From Streptomyces anulatus (GTDB lineage Bacteria > Actinomycetota > Actinomycetes > Streptomycetales > Streptomycetaceae), in the NCBI RefSeq assembly GCF_000721175.1, contig NZ_JOEZ01000022.1, positions 56,325 to 120,324 of the forward strand: DNA of 64,000 nucleotides. Reading direction: 5' to 3'. Below the pieces are notes generated by a model. The model had not been told where the DNA came from and did no database searches. It saw only the letters and a program-made list of their open reading frames with translations. Positions within the stretch are counted from its first letter, which is position 1. Each line of letters begins with the position of its first letter. The position numbers were made by a program, and so were the translations under genes. Of this stretch, positions 17,210 through 25,258 are shown piece after piece.

Positions 17210-17352
17210 GGCCGTGAGGTCCCCGGTGGGGCCGATGGCGTGACCGTACGGGTCGACTCCGCGCGGAACGGGCCCTTCCGCCGGGGAATTCGGGGAGCAT
17301 GCGGCGGGGACCGGTGATCCGGCGCCGCGTCCCGCCACCCCGGGAGGCCCCC

Positions 17353-18939
17353 TTGACGAAACGTGCAGGAATTCTGGTCGCCGTCGGTGCGACCGTCGCC
17401 GGTCTGCTGACCGCGGCGCCCGCGCCGGCCGCCGCCACCGCGGCGAGCACTCCGCCCGCGCCGAAGCCGAAGTGGACCGACTGTCCGACCGAGAGCTACC
17501 CCACGCTCCAGTGCGCGAAGGTCCGCGCCCCGCTGGACCACCGCCGTCCGTCGGGCCGTCAGGTCACGCTCGCGCTGTCCCGCGTCCCGCACACCGCGAA
17601 GACCTCCCAGGGCCCGCTGCTGGTCAATCCCGGCGGTCCGGGCGGCAGCGGCCTGTCGATGGCCGGGTTCGTGGCGTCCTCGCTGCCGAAGAAGGTCGCC
17701 GCCCAGTACGACGTGATCGGCTTCGACCCGCGCGGTGTCGGCAGGAGCACCCCGGCCCTGAACTGCCTGCCAGGACACTTCGACCCGGTGCGCCCGGACT
17801 CGGTGCCGGACTCCTACCGCTCGGAGCGGATCAACCGCGACCGGGCGGAGTCCTTCGCCGAGGCCTGCGGGGAGAAGCACGGCGACGTGCTGCCGTACAT
17901 GGACACGGTGAGCGCCGCCGAGGACCTCGAGGTGATCCGCCGCGCGCTGGGCTCCCGGCAGATCAACTACTTCGGCTACTCCTACGGCACCTACCTCGGC
18001 GCGGTCTACGCCAAGCTGTACCCGGAGCGCGTGCGCCGCCTGGTCCTGGACTCGGTCGTCGACCCGGACGACGTCTGGTACGAGGGCAACCTCGGCCAGG
18101 ACCCCGCGTTCGACGACCGCCACGAGGCCTTCGCCGCCTGGGTCGCGAAGAACGACGCGGCGTACGGCCTGGGCACCGACCCGGCAGGCGTCGAGGCCGC
18201 CTGGTACAGGATGCGGGCGGACGTGGCGCGGGAGCCCGCGGGCGGCACGGTCGGCGCGAGCGAGCTGGAGGACACCTTCCTGCCCGGCGGGTACTACAAC
18301 GGCTACTGGCCCTACCTCGCCGAGGCGTTCGCCGCGTACGTGAAGAACCGGGACGCCGAGGCGCTGGTCGAGGTGTACGAGGACTTCGGCGCGGTCGACG
18401 CCGGCGGCGACAACGGCTACTCGGTCTACACCGCCGTCCAGTGCCGCGACGCCGGCTGGCCGGAGCACTGGAGCACCTGGCGCAACGACAGCCGCCGGAT
18501 CCACAAGAAGGCGCCGTTCATGACCTGGAACAACACCTGGTACAACGCGCCGTGCGCGAACTGGCCGGTGGCGCCGCTGCACCCGGTCCAGGTGAACAAC
18601 CGTCAGCTGCCCCCGGCACTCATCCTCCAGGCCACGGACGACGCCGCGACCCCGTACGGCGGCGCGGTCAGCATGCACCGCAAGCTGAAGGGCTCCAGCC
18701 TCGTCGTGGAGGAGGGCGGCGGCAACCACGGCATCACGCTGAGCGGCAACGACTGCCTGGACGAGCACCTGGCGGCCTATCTGACCGACGGAACGGTCCC
18801 GCGCGGCCGGGGCGGGGCGGACGCGGTCTGCGCCGCCCTCCCGGACCCGAAGCCGCTGCCCGCCGAGAAGGCGGCGGCCCAGTCGGTGGACAACAGCAAG
18901 GGAAGCCGCCTGCACGGCCTGCTCGGCTTCCGCCGCTGA
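17353..18939 (+). CDS. Secreted tripeptidyl aminopeptidase (S33, alpha/beta-hydrolase)
   Basis: 528 residues from a TTG start at 17353, with GGGAGG five bases upstream. A Sec signal peptide (RAGILVAVGATVAGLLTAAPAPAAATA) is present. The oxyanion/HGGPG-like loop is LLVNPGGPGGSG, the nucleophile is Ser in FGYSYGTYLG (about 210), Asp is in LQATDDAATPYGG (about 430) and His in GGGNHGITL (about 458). The family, including Streptomyces Tap, releases N-terminal tripeptides from secreted proteins or peptides. It is a single gene and fits the peptidase-rich left part of the window. Confidence 0.9.
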   Translation: MTKRAGILVAVGATVAGLLTAAPAPAAATAASTPPAPKPKWTDCPTESYPTLQCAKVRAPLDHRRPSGRQVTLALSRVPHTAKTSQGPLLVNPGGPGGSGLSMAGFVASSLPKKVAAQYDVIGFDPRGVGRSTPALNCLPGHFDPVRPDSVPDSYRSERINRDRAESFAEACGEKHGDVLPYMDTVSAAEDLEVIRRALGSRQINYFGYSYGTYLGAVYAKLYPERVRRLVLDSVVDPDDVWYEGNLGQDPAFDDRHEAFAAWVAKNDAAYGLGTDPAGVEAAWYRMRADVAREPAGGTVGASELEDTFLPGGYYNGYWPYLAEAFAAYVKNRDAEALVEVYEDFGAVDAGGDNGYSVYTAVQCRDAGWPEHWSTWRNDSRRIHKKAPFMTWNNTWYNAPCANWPVAPLHPVQVNNRQLPPALILQATDDAATPYGGAVSMHRKLKGSSLVVEEGGGNHGITLSGNDCLDEHLAAYLTDGTVPRGRGGADAVCAALPDPKPLPAEKAAAQSVDNSKGSRLHGLLGFRR

Positions 18940-19015
18940 GCCGTTCACCACTGCCCCGGCGGCACCGGTGAAAACGGCGGGCGGAATGCGAGGGGGTGGG
19001 CGATGATTGCCCGGC

Positions 19016-19579
19016 ATGAGGCACTCCACCACTCCCCCGCACCCGCCCGGCGCCACGATCCGCGACATGCGGATCGAGGACTGCGAGGCGGTCGCCGCGA
19101 TCCGGGTGCGCGGCTGGCAGCACGCGTACCGGGGCATGATTCCGCAGCCGTACCTGGACGCGATGGACATCGGCCGCGAGACCGGGCAGCGCCGCGCGTA
19201 CTTCGCCGAGCGCGGCGAGGCCGTCAACGTGGTGGCGGAACGCCCCGACGGCACGGTGACCGGCTGGGCCTGCACCGGCCCGCACCGCGCGGAGGGCCGC
19301 CCGCTCCCCGGGTGCGAGCTGTACGCGATCTACGTACTGCCCGAGCACATCGGGACCGGGACCGGCCGCGCCCTGCTGGCCGAACTGACGGCCCGGGCCG
19401 TCGCCGCGGGGCACCCGGAGATGGCGCTGTGGGTGCTCCGGGAGAACGCGGCGGCGCGCCGGTTCTACGAGCGTGCCGGGTTCCGGCCGGACGGCGCCGA
19501 GGAGGACTTCGAGGCGGGCGGGGCCATGGTGCCCGAGGTGCGCTACGTCCGCCCGCTCACTCCCCCGGCAGCCGGCTGA
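19016..19579 (+). CDS. GNAT family N-acetyltransferase
   Basis: 187 residues. The layout is RDMRIEDCEAVAAIRVRGW at the N terminus, ELYAIYVLPEHIGTGTGRALL with the acetyl-CoA loop (IGTGTG, about 117-122), and ARRFYERAGF near the C terminus. The ATG at 19016 is chosen: GATGAT lies eight bases upstream as a possible leaderless -10, whereas the TTG three codons earlier has no extra support. Its last 23 bases overlap the convergent HEAT gene. Acceptor unknown. Confidence 0.85.
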   Translation: MRHSTTPPHPPGATIRDMRIEDCEAVAAIRVRGWQHAYRGMIPQPYLDAMDIGRETGQRRAYFAERGEAVNVVAERPDGTVTGWACTGPHRAEGRPLPGCELYAIYVLPEHIGTGTGRALLAELTARAVAAGHPEMALWVLRENAAARRFYERAGFRPDGAEEDFEAGGAMVPEVRYVRPLTPPAAG

Positions 19580-20129
19580 GCGCCTGAGCAGCCGCCGTAC
19601 CGAGGCGCGGATGCGGGAGGGCCGCCGTGAGGACCGGGCGGGCCTGTTCGTCGGCGAGGCGGCCCAGACCCTCGACGCAGGCGAGGGCGACGCGCCAGTG
19701 CGGTTCACCGGGGGCCAGCAGGCGTTGGAGGGTGGCGACCAGGGCGGGCACCGATTCGGGTGCCCGCAGGTCGGTCAGCAGGCGCACCGGGTGCAGGGCG
19801 TATGCGGTGCGCAGCGCGTTGGTGGCGAGGGCGGCGGCGGCCCGCGGGGTGCGGGGGTCGTTCAGGCGGGCCAGGGCGTGGGCGGCGGAGACGCAGCGTT
19901 CGGGGTCGCGGTGGTTGAGCAGGAGCACCAGCGCCTCGAAGGCCCGCGGGTCGCCCGCGCAGCCGAGCCGGAAGGCGGCCATCTCGCGGGCCCACAGGGG
20001 GCGGTGCGGCTCCACGAGGACGCGGGCCAGCTCCTCGGGGTCCTCGGCGGCGACCAGCCGGGCGTACTGCGGCGACCCGGCCGCCTCGGGTTCCAGCCGG
20101 TCCATGAGTGAACGGAACTCCTCATCCAT
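19557..20129 (-). CDS. HEAT-repeat protein
   Basis: 190 residues made of helical pairs of about 30 residues (for example DPEELARVLVEPHRPLWARE, DPRAFEALVLLLNHRDPER, PRTPRAAAALATNAL, APESVPALVATLQRL), ending QALSRLPGE. It is an adaptor-like alpha solenoid with no catalytic motif. The start ATG at 20129 follows TACGCT by seven bases, a leaderless pattern. The 3' end overlaps the convergent acetyltransferase gene by 23 bp. Function unknown. Confidence 0.78.
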   Translation of the reverse strand: MDEEFRSLMDRLEPEAAGSPQYARLVAAEDPEELARVLVEPHRPLWAREMAAFRLGCAGDPRAFEALVLLLNHRDPERCVSAAHALARLNDPRTPRAAAALATNALRTAYALHPVRLLTDLRAPESVPALVATLQRLLAPGEPHWRVALACVEGLGRLADEQARPVLTAALPHPRLGTAAAQALSRLPGE

Positions 20130-20489
20130 GACGCTCAGCGTATCGACGGACACGCTCCGCACGGGGCGGCATCGGGGAGTCCATGTGGTCCAGGGCACAA
20201 GGATCCAGGGGTGGCGCGCTCGTTACTCGCCGGTTAGTCTCATCTGAGCGGGGCACACTCCCCGCAGGCTCCGGTGGCCTGGTGACGCAGCCATCCGGAG
20301 AGCTTGTCGGTTCGGCTTTTCCGTGCGACGTGACTCCGGGACAGAGTCCGTCACCCCTCACGGCCGGGCGCGCTCCGTGCGCCCCGGCCTCGTGCTCCAC
20401 GACACGCAGCTTCCGTACGCCACGCGCCGCTCCCTCATCGCCGCGCGTTTCCGTGCTCCCACAGTCGTCACTCACCCTGGAGTCCCGTG
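20130..20489. other. Gene-free 360-bp region upstream of the 3-hydroxyacyl-CoA dehydrogenase
   Basis: No credible gene. It contains the divergent promoters of the HEAT gene and the dehydrogenase gene. TTACTCGCCGGTTAGTC at 20223-20239 has partial dyad symmetry (ACT/AGT ends around CCGG) reminiscent of acyl-CoA-responsive TetR operators, but the match is weak. If TTAGTC is part of the promoter, the leader of the dehydrogenase mRNA is over 200 nt. Confidence 0.4.
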
Positions 20490-22271
20490 ATGGACACCCC
20501 TCTCTCCACCATCGCCGTCGTCGGCCTCGGCACCATGGGCACCGGCATCGCCGAGGTCCTGGCCCTGGCGGGCCGCGAGGTCATCGGCATCGACATCAGC
20601 GAGGCCGCCGCCCTGGGGGCCGTCGCCTCCCTCGAAGCGTCCACCGCGCGGGCCGTGGGCCGTGGACGGATCACCGAGCAAAAGCGGAGCGACGCCCTCG
20701 CCCGCTTCCGTACGTCCGACGACCTGCGCACCGCCGCCAAGGCCGAGCTGGTCATCGAGGTGGTGCCGGAGACGTACGAGATCAAGCAGCAGGTGTTCCG
20801 GGAGCTCGACGCGGTCGTCTCCCCCACCGCGATCCTGGCGACCGGCACCAACGCCCTGTCGGTGACCCGGCTGGCAGCCGAGTCCCAGCACCCCGAGCGC
20901 GTCCTCGGCCTGCACTTCTTCAACCCGGCGCCCGCGATGAAGCTGGTCGAGGTGGTCTCCTCGGTGCTGACCGCGCCGCCCGCCGTCGAGGCCGTCACCA
21001 GGCTGGCCCGGGAGCTGGGCAAGGAGCCCGTCGCGGTCGGCGACCGGCCCGGGTTCGTCGCGGACGGGCTGCTCTTCGGCTATCTCAACCAGGCCGCCGC
21101 GATGTACGAGGCGAACTACGCCTCCCGCGAGGACATCGACGCGGCGATGAAGCTGGGCTGCGGGCTGCCGATGGGGCCCCTCGCCCTGCTGGACCTGATC
21201 GGGATCGACACCGCCCGCACCGTCCTGGAGGCCATGTACGCCGAGTCGCACGACCGGCTGCACGCCCCGGCCCCCGTCCTCGGGCAGCTCAGCAGTGCGG
21301 GCCTGACCGGCCGCAAGGCCGGGCGCGGTTTCTACACGTACGACGCCCCGGGCGGCCAGGACGTGGTGCCCGACGCGCTGACCCCGGCGGCCGACACCGC
21401 CTCCGGGGCGGGGCGCGAGGTGGCGTCCGTCGGGGTCGCGGGCTCCGGGACGATGGCCTCGGGCATCGCCGAGGTCTTCGCGAAGGCCGGATACGGTGTG
21501 GTGCTGGCGGCCAGGACCCAGGAGAAGGCCGACGTCGCCAAGGGCCGGATCGCGAAGTCGCTGGAGCGCTCGGTGACCAAGGGGCGGCTGACCGCCGAGG
21601 CCCGGGACGAGACGCTGGCCCGGATCACGGCGGCCGGTTCGCTGGACGCGTTCGCCGAGGTCGACCTCGCCGTCGAGGCGGTCGCCGAGGACCTGGAGAT
21701 CAAGCAGCAGCTGTTCGCCTCGCTGGACAAGGTCTGCCGGCCGGGTGCGGTGCTCGCCACCACCACCTCCTCGCTGCCGGTCGTCGCCATCGCCCGGGCG
21801 ACCGCGCGCCCCGAGGACGTGATCGGGATGCACTTCTTCAACCCGGCGCCCGCGATGAAGCTGGTCGAGGTCGTCCGCACCGTCCTGACCGCCGACGATG
21901 TGCACGCCACGGTCCGCGCGGTGTGCGCGAAGATCCGCAAGCACCCGGTGGACTGCGGGGACCGGGCCGGGTTCATCGTGAACGCGCTGCTGTTCCCGTA
22001 CCTGAACAACGCGATCAAGATGGTCGAGGAGCACTACGCCTCGCTGGACGACATCGACGCGGCGATGAAGCTGGGCGGCGGCTACCCGATGGGCCCGTTC
22101 GAACTGCTCGACGTGGTCGGCCTGGACGTCTCGCTGGCCATCGAGAAGGTGCTGCACAAGGAGTTCCGCGACCCGGGCCTCGCGCCCGCGCCGCTGCTCG
22201 AGCACCTGGTCGCCGCGGGCTGCCTCGGCCGCAAGACGGGGCGCGGCTTCCGCGAATATGCCCGTCGCTGA
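20490..22271 (+). CDS. 3-hydroxybutyryl-CoA dehydrogenase, tandem-duplicated fusion
   Basis: 593 residues holding two full 3-hydroxyacyl-CoA dehydrogenases in tandem (about 1-285 and 308-593). Each has a Rossmann motif (VVGLGTMGTG and VAGSGTMASG), HFFNPAPAMKLVEV with the catalytic His and Glu, and a C-terminal dimerisation domain. The second half keeps TTTSSL and GFIVNALL (Ser and Asn of the active site). In the first half these are TGTNAL and GFVADGLL, so Ser and Asn are lost. The enzyme interconverts acetoacetyl-CoA and 3-hydroxybutyryl-CoA, feeding crotonyl-CoA to Ccr. ATG 20490 has GGAG seven bases upstream. Confidence 0.88.
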   Translation: MDTPLSTIAVVGLGTMGTGIAEVLALAGREVIGIDISEAAALGAVASLEASTARAVGRGRITEQKRSDALARFRTSDDLRTAAKAELVIEVVPETYEIKQQVFRELDAVVSPTAILATGTNALSVTRLAAESQHPERVLGLHFFNPAPAMKLVEVVSSVLTAPPAVEAVTRLARELGKEPVAVGDRPGFVADGLLFGYLNQAAAMYEANYASREDIDAAMKLGCGLPMGPLALLDLIGIDTARTVLEAMYAESHDRLHAPAPVLGQLSSAGLTGRKAGRGFYTYDAPGGQDVVPDALTPAADTASGAGREVASVGVAGSGTMASGIAEVFAKAGYGVVLAARTQEKADVAKGRIAKSLERSVTKGRLTAEARDETLARITAAGSLDAFAEVDLAVEAVAEDLEIKQQLFASLDKVCRPGAVLATTTSSLPVVAIARATARPEDVIGMHFFNPAPAMKLVEVVRTVLTADDVHATVRAVCAKIRKHPVDCGDRAGFIVNALLFPYLNNAIKMVEEHYASLDDIDAAMKLGGGYPMGPFELLDVVGLDVSLAIEKVLHKEFRDPGLAPAPLLEHLVAAGCLGRKTGRGFREYARR

Positions 22272-22362
22272 CCCGGGAGCCGGGTGGGGCGGGCTGCTGG
22301 GACCCTCCGGCGGCCCGCCCCCGCAGGCGCGCTCTCCTGCACCGATGCGTTACGTTCATGCC

Positions 22363-23181
22363 ATGTCCCAGCCCGCCAAGTCACCCCGTGCCACCGCCGC
22401 GAACGACGCCCCGGAGACCACCACCGCGGGGACGCGCGCCGCCGCCCAACGGCTCAAGATGCGCCGCGAACTGGCCGCCGCCGCGATGGAGCTCTTCGCC
22501 ACGAAGGGCTACGAGGCGACCACCGTCGACGAGATCGCGGGCGCCGCGGGTGTCGCCCGGCGGACCTTTTTCCGCCACTTCCGTTCCAAGGAAGAGGCCA
22601 TCTTCCCGGACCACGACGACACCCTCGTCAGGGCCGAGGCCGTCCTCAACGCCGCCCCCGCGCACGAGCACCCGCTCGACACCGTCTGCCGCGGCATCAA
22701 GGAAGTCATGAAGATGTACGCGGCCAAGCCCGCCGTCTCCGTGGCCCGCTACAAACTGACCCGTGAGGTGCCGACCCTCCGGGAGGCCGAGATCGCGTCG
22801 GTGGCCCGCTACGAGCGGCTGTTCACCCGCTATCTCCTGGGCCACTTCGACGAGCGCGACCACCACGTGGGCAACGACGACCCGCTGCTCGCTGAGGTCG
22901 CAGCGTCCGCCGTGGTCACCGCGCACAACCATGTGCTGCGACGCTGGCTGCGGGCGGGCGGCCAGGGCGACGTGGAGGCCCAGCTCGACCGCGCCTTCGC
23001 CATCGTGCGCGACACCTTCGGCACGGGCATCGGCGCGGGCCGGACCGCGGGGGCCGAGCCCGAGCGCGCCCCGGCGGCGACGGTGGCCGCGGAAGGCGAG
23101 GTCCTCGTCGCGGTGGCGCGCACCGACGCCCCGCTGGACGAGGTCATGCGGACGATCCAGCAGGCGCTCAAGGACCGCTGA
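22363..23181 (+). CDS. TetR family regulator
   Basis: 272 residues. The HTH (about residues 33-80) is MELFATKGYEATTVDEIAGA then VARRTFFRHFRSKEEAIFPD. The ligand domain shares VARYKLTREVPTLREAEIASVARYE and a C-terminal IVRDTFG segment with the TetR at 63064, so the two are paralogues of one subfamily. The ATG at 22363 follows TACGTT by six bases (probably leaderless). It is 91 bp after the dehydrogenase gene and 2.1 kb before ccr. It may respond to an acyl-CoA, but no GGCAC/GTGCC operator lies beside it. The gene overlaps the convergent Mrr-like gene by 14 bp. Confidence 0.88.
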   Translation: MSQPAKSPRATAANDAPETTTAGTRAAAQRLKMRRELAAAAMELFATKGYEATTVDEIAGAAGVARRTFFRHFRSKEEAIFPDHDDTLVRAEAVLNAAPAHEHPLDTVCRGIKEVMKMYAAKPAVSVARYKLTREVPTLREAEIASVARYERLFTRYLLGHFDERDHHVGNDDPLLAEVAASAVVTAHNHVLRRWLRAGGQGDVEAQLDRAFAIVRDTFGTGIGAGRTAGAEPERAPAATVAAEGEVLVAVARTDAPLDEVMRTIQQALKDR

Positions 23182-23947
23182 GCCCTGCGGCCGGTCCTTC
23201 GGCGGGGACCGCCGCCGTCTCCCAGGGCGGCGGTGCGCCGCCCTCGCTCCAGGCCGCCAGCTCCTCGGGGCCGTAGCAGAGAATGGCGCACTGCTCCGCG
23301 TAGTCGAGCGCGGGTTCGGTGAAGCCTCCGGTGGAGACGACGAGCGCGATGTCCGCTTCGTGCACCGCGTAGCAGGTGCCGCCGAACCGCTGGAGGTCCT
23401 GGGAGCCGGCCCGGTTCTCCGGGCCGTAGCGCTTGCACTGGACGACCAGGCGGCGGCCGTCCGGGGTGGTCGCGAGGACGTCCGCGCCCAGGTCGCCGGC
23501 GCCGCCCACCACCTCGGCGTCCGGGCAGCCGTCGCGCCGGCAGAGTTCGGCCACGGCCTCCTCGAAGGCGTACGGGTCCAGCTCCGCGTGGTCGACCGGA
23601 CCGGCGGGCTCCGGGGGCTCGGGACGGGCCTGGGCGCGAGCCGCTTCCGCGGCGTCCAGCTCCGCGACGCCCGCGTCGACGATCCGGTACGCCGCATCCG
23701 TGACGGCCGCCGCGACCCGGCGCGCCCGACGGCGGCGGCGCAGCACCACGAAGGCGGCTGCGAGGGCCAGGACGGCCGACAGCGCGGCGGCGACCGGAGG
23801 GAGCCCGGTGCCGCGCCAGGCGGCCCGCAGCGCCATGCCGCCGCCCGCGAGGATCAGCGCGCACAGCGCGAACCCGAAGGTGGTGCGCCGGAGGTCGAAA
23901 GAAGCGCGTCGCTCCCGGATGCTCCGTCCGCGGGTCGGTATCGCCAT
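23168..23947 (-). CDS. Membrane-anchored Mrr-type restriction endonuclease domain protein
   Basis: 259 residues. Two N-terminal membrane segments (about 22-42 and 48-68) are followed by a basic RRRRRAR stretch and a short linker, then a PD-(D/E)XK nuclease domain (about 120-250). The catalytic signature is Asp in GDLGADVLA (about 152) with QCKRYG (Gln-x-Lys, about 168). FGGTCYAVHEADIALVVSTGGF is the typical Mrr_cat continuation. Such proteins may degrade modified or foreign DNA, though membrane-anchored stand-alone forms are uncharacterised. No methylase lies nearby. Confidence 0.82.
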   Translation of the reverse strand: MAIPTRGRSIRERRASFDLRRTTFGFALCALILAGGGMALRAAWRGTGLPPVAAALSAVLALAAAFVVLRRRRRARRVAAAVTDAAYRIVDAGVAELDAAEAARAQARPEPPEPAGPVDHAELDPYAFEEAVAELCRRDGCPDAEVVGGAGDLGADVLATTPDGRRLVVQCKRYGPENRAGSQDLQRFGGTCYAVHEADIALVVSTGGFTEPALDYAEQCAILCYGPEELAAWSEGGAPPPWETAAVPAEGPAAGLSGP

Positions 23948-24103
23948 CGGTGCCGCACCTCTGCTTCCTCACCACTTCATGATCAATTGACTCCGGACAC
24001 CTGCCCCCAGCTGGGCTTTCGACGCGTCCGCACCGAGCCGTTCCTTGTGGGCGGCGGCCGAAACCCGTTGGTTTACCGATCACCGCTGTGCTGAGGTGCG
24101 AGG

Positions 24104-24901
24104 ATGCGGCCGACCGAGACACGTGACCTGTTCGACCGCGCGATGCGCGAGCACGCCCGCCCGGAGGGGCCCGGCGTACGCGTGGAGCGCGCCGGCCCCC
24201 TGGTGCGCCAGGTCGGCGGCCCCGAGGACTGGAACGGGGTCGTCTGGTCGGACCCGGCCCTGGACGCCGCGGGGGCCGACGCGGCGATCAGGGCCCAGAT
24301 CGAGCACTACACCGCGCTCGGTCACGAGGAGTTCGAGTGGAAGCTCTACTCGCATGACCGGCCCGCCGATCTGGGCGACCGGCTGCGGGCGGCCGGATTC
24401 GTACCGGACCCGCCGGAGACCCTGCTGGTCGCCCCCGTCGAGGCGCCGGCCTCCCGGCCCGGGTCCGGGGTCCCCGAGGGCGTCGTCCTGCGCCCGGTGA
24501 CCGACGCGGCCGGGGTCGAGCTGATGGCCCGGGCCCACGAGCGGGCCTTCGGCACGGACGCCGGCCGGCTGCGCCGCCAGGTGCTGGCGCGGTTGGAGCA
24601 GGCCGGGGACGACTTCGTGGCGATCGTGGCGACGGCCGGAGAGGAACCGGTCAGCTCGGCCCGTATGGAGCTGTACCCCGGCACGGGCTTCGCCGGCCTC
24701 TGGGGCGGCGGAACGGTCGCCGAGTGGCGCGGCAGGGGCCTGTACCGGGCCCTGGTCGCCCACCGGGCCGCGGTGGCCGCCGAGCGCGGCTACCGCTACC
24801 TCCAGGTCGACGCGAGCGACCTGTCGGCCCCGATCCTGGCCCGGCTCGGATTCTCGGCGCTCGGCACGACGACGCCGTACGTGTACCGCGCGGCACGATA
24901 G
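24104..24901 (+). CDS. GNAT family N-acetyltransferase, two-domain
   Basis: 265 residues. The N-terminal about 110 residues form a degenerate GNAT-like half (EEFEWKLYSHDRPADLGDRL). The C-terminal half is the active GNAT domain with GLWGGGTVAEWRGRGLYRAL, where RGRGLY is the acetyl-CoA loop (about 208-213), and DLSAPILARLGF at the end. GAGG lies seven bases before the ATG. It is a single gene upstream of the ccr promoter region. Substrate unknown. Confidence 0.82.
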   Translation: MRPTETRDLFDRAMREHARPEGPGVRVERAGPLVRQVGGPEDWNGVVWSDPALDAAGADAAIRAQIEHYTALGHEEFEWKLYSHDRPADLGDRLRAAGFVPDPPETLLVAPVEAPASRPGSGVPEGVVLRPVTDAAGVELMARAHERAFGTDAGRLRRQVLARLEQAGDDFVAIVATAGEEPVSSARMELYPGTGFAGLWGGGTVAEWRGRGLYRALVAHRAAVAAERGYRYLQVDASDLSAPILARLGFSALGTTTPYVYRAAR

Positions 24902-24986
24902 CCGCCCGCCAGCAGGACAGAACGTCCCGTAACGCCCATCGTGTTGCTCATGCGTGCCTACGAGATGACAAGTGAGAGAAATTGTT

Positions 24987-25028
24987 GGCACTGGGTGCCT
25001 TGTCAGGTGTCACAGAGTGCCATACGTT
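24987..25028 (+). promoter_or_regulatory. ccr operon promoter with paired TetR-type operators
   Basis: A -35 box TTGTCA (25000-25005) and a -10 box TACGTT (25023-25028) are separated by exactly 17 bp. Palindrome 1, GGCACTGGGTGCC (24987-24999), abuts the -35 box. Palindrome 2, GTCACAGAGTGCC (25009-25021), fills the spacer. Their centres are 22 bp apart, two helical turns. A bound repressor would block RNA polymerase. The same arrangement occurs at 63012-63054 and 63813-63854. Confidence 0.75.
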
Positions 25029-25258
25029 GAAGGTGTCCGGGCGGCCGGCGTGCTGAGACCTCACACGTACGCCGGCTGTCCCCGCAACCACCGTGCTGCG
25101 CGCCCGGACGCCTGCGTCACAGGCACCCTTCTTGCTCCACCGGGCAAAGCCGAGCTCCACCCGCCGAACCGACGGCAAACACCTCCACACCGCACCCCTC
25201 CCCTGCCAGCAGGGCCCCTCAAGCGTTCCCTCGACGCCGCATCACCGGAGGCAACACC
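25029..25258 (+). other. Long untranslated leader of the ccr operon
   Basis: If transcription starts about 7 bp after the -10 box, the mRNA has a leader of about 220 nt with no convincing gene. GCCGGCGT (25044-25051) pairs with ACGCCGGC (25069-25076) to form a hairpin right after the start. I looked for a cobalamin riboswitch, since the second gene needs B12, and did not see its conserved boxes. The function is unknown. Confidence 0.45.

Noticed and set aside
20223..20239. Acyl-CoA-type TetR operator upstream of the 3-hydroxyacyl-CoA dehydrogenase
   Set aside because: Only partly symmetrical and unlike the GGCAC/GTGCC sites, so it is mentioned in the gap entry but not called as an operator.
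22272..22362. A GGCAC/GTGCC operator in front of the TetR gene at 22363
   Set aside because: Searched by eye and not found, which makes the TetR at 63064 the better candidate regulator of the three-promoter set.
25029..25258. Cobalamin riboswitch upstream of ccr
   Set aside because: Expected because ecm uses B12, but the B12 box and the conserved core elements are not present.
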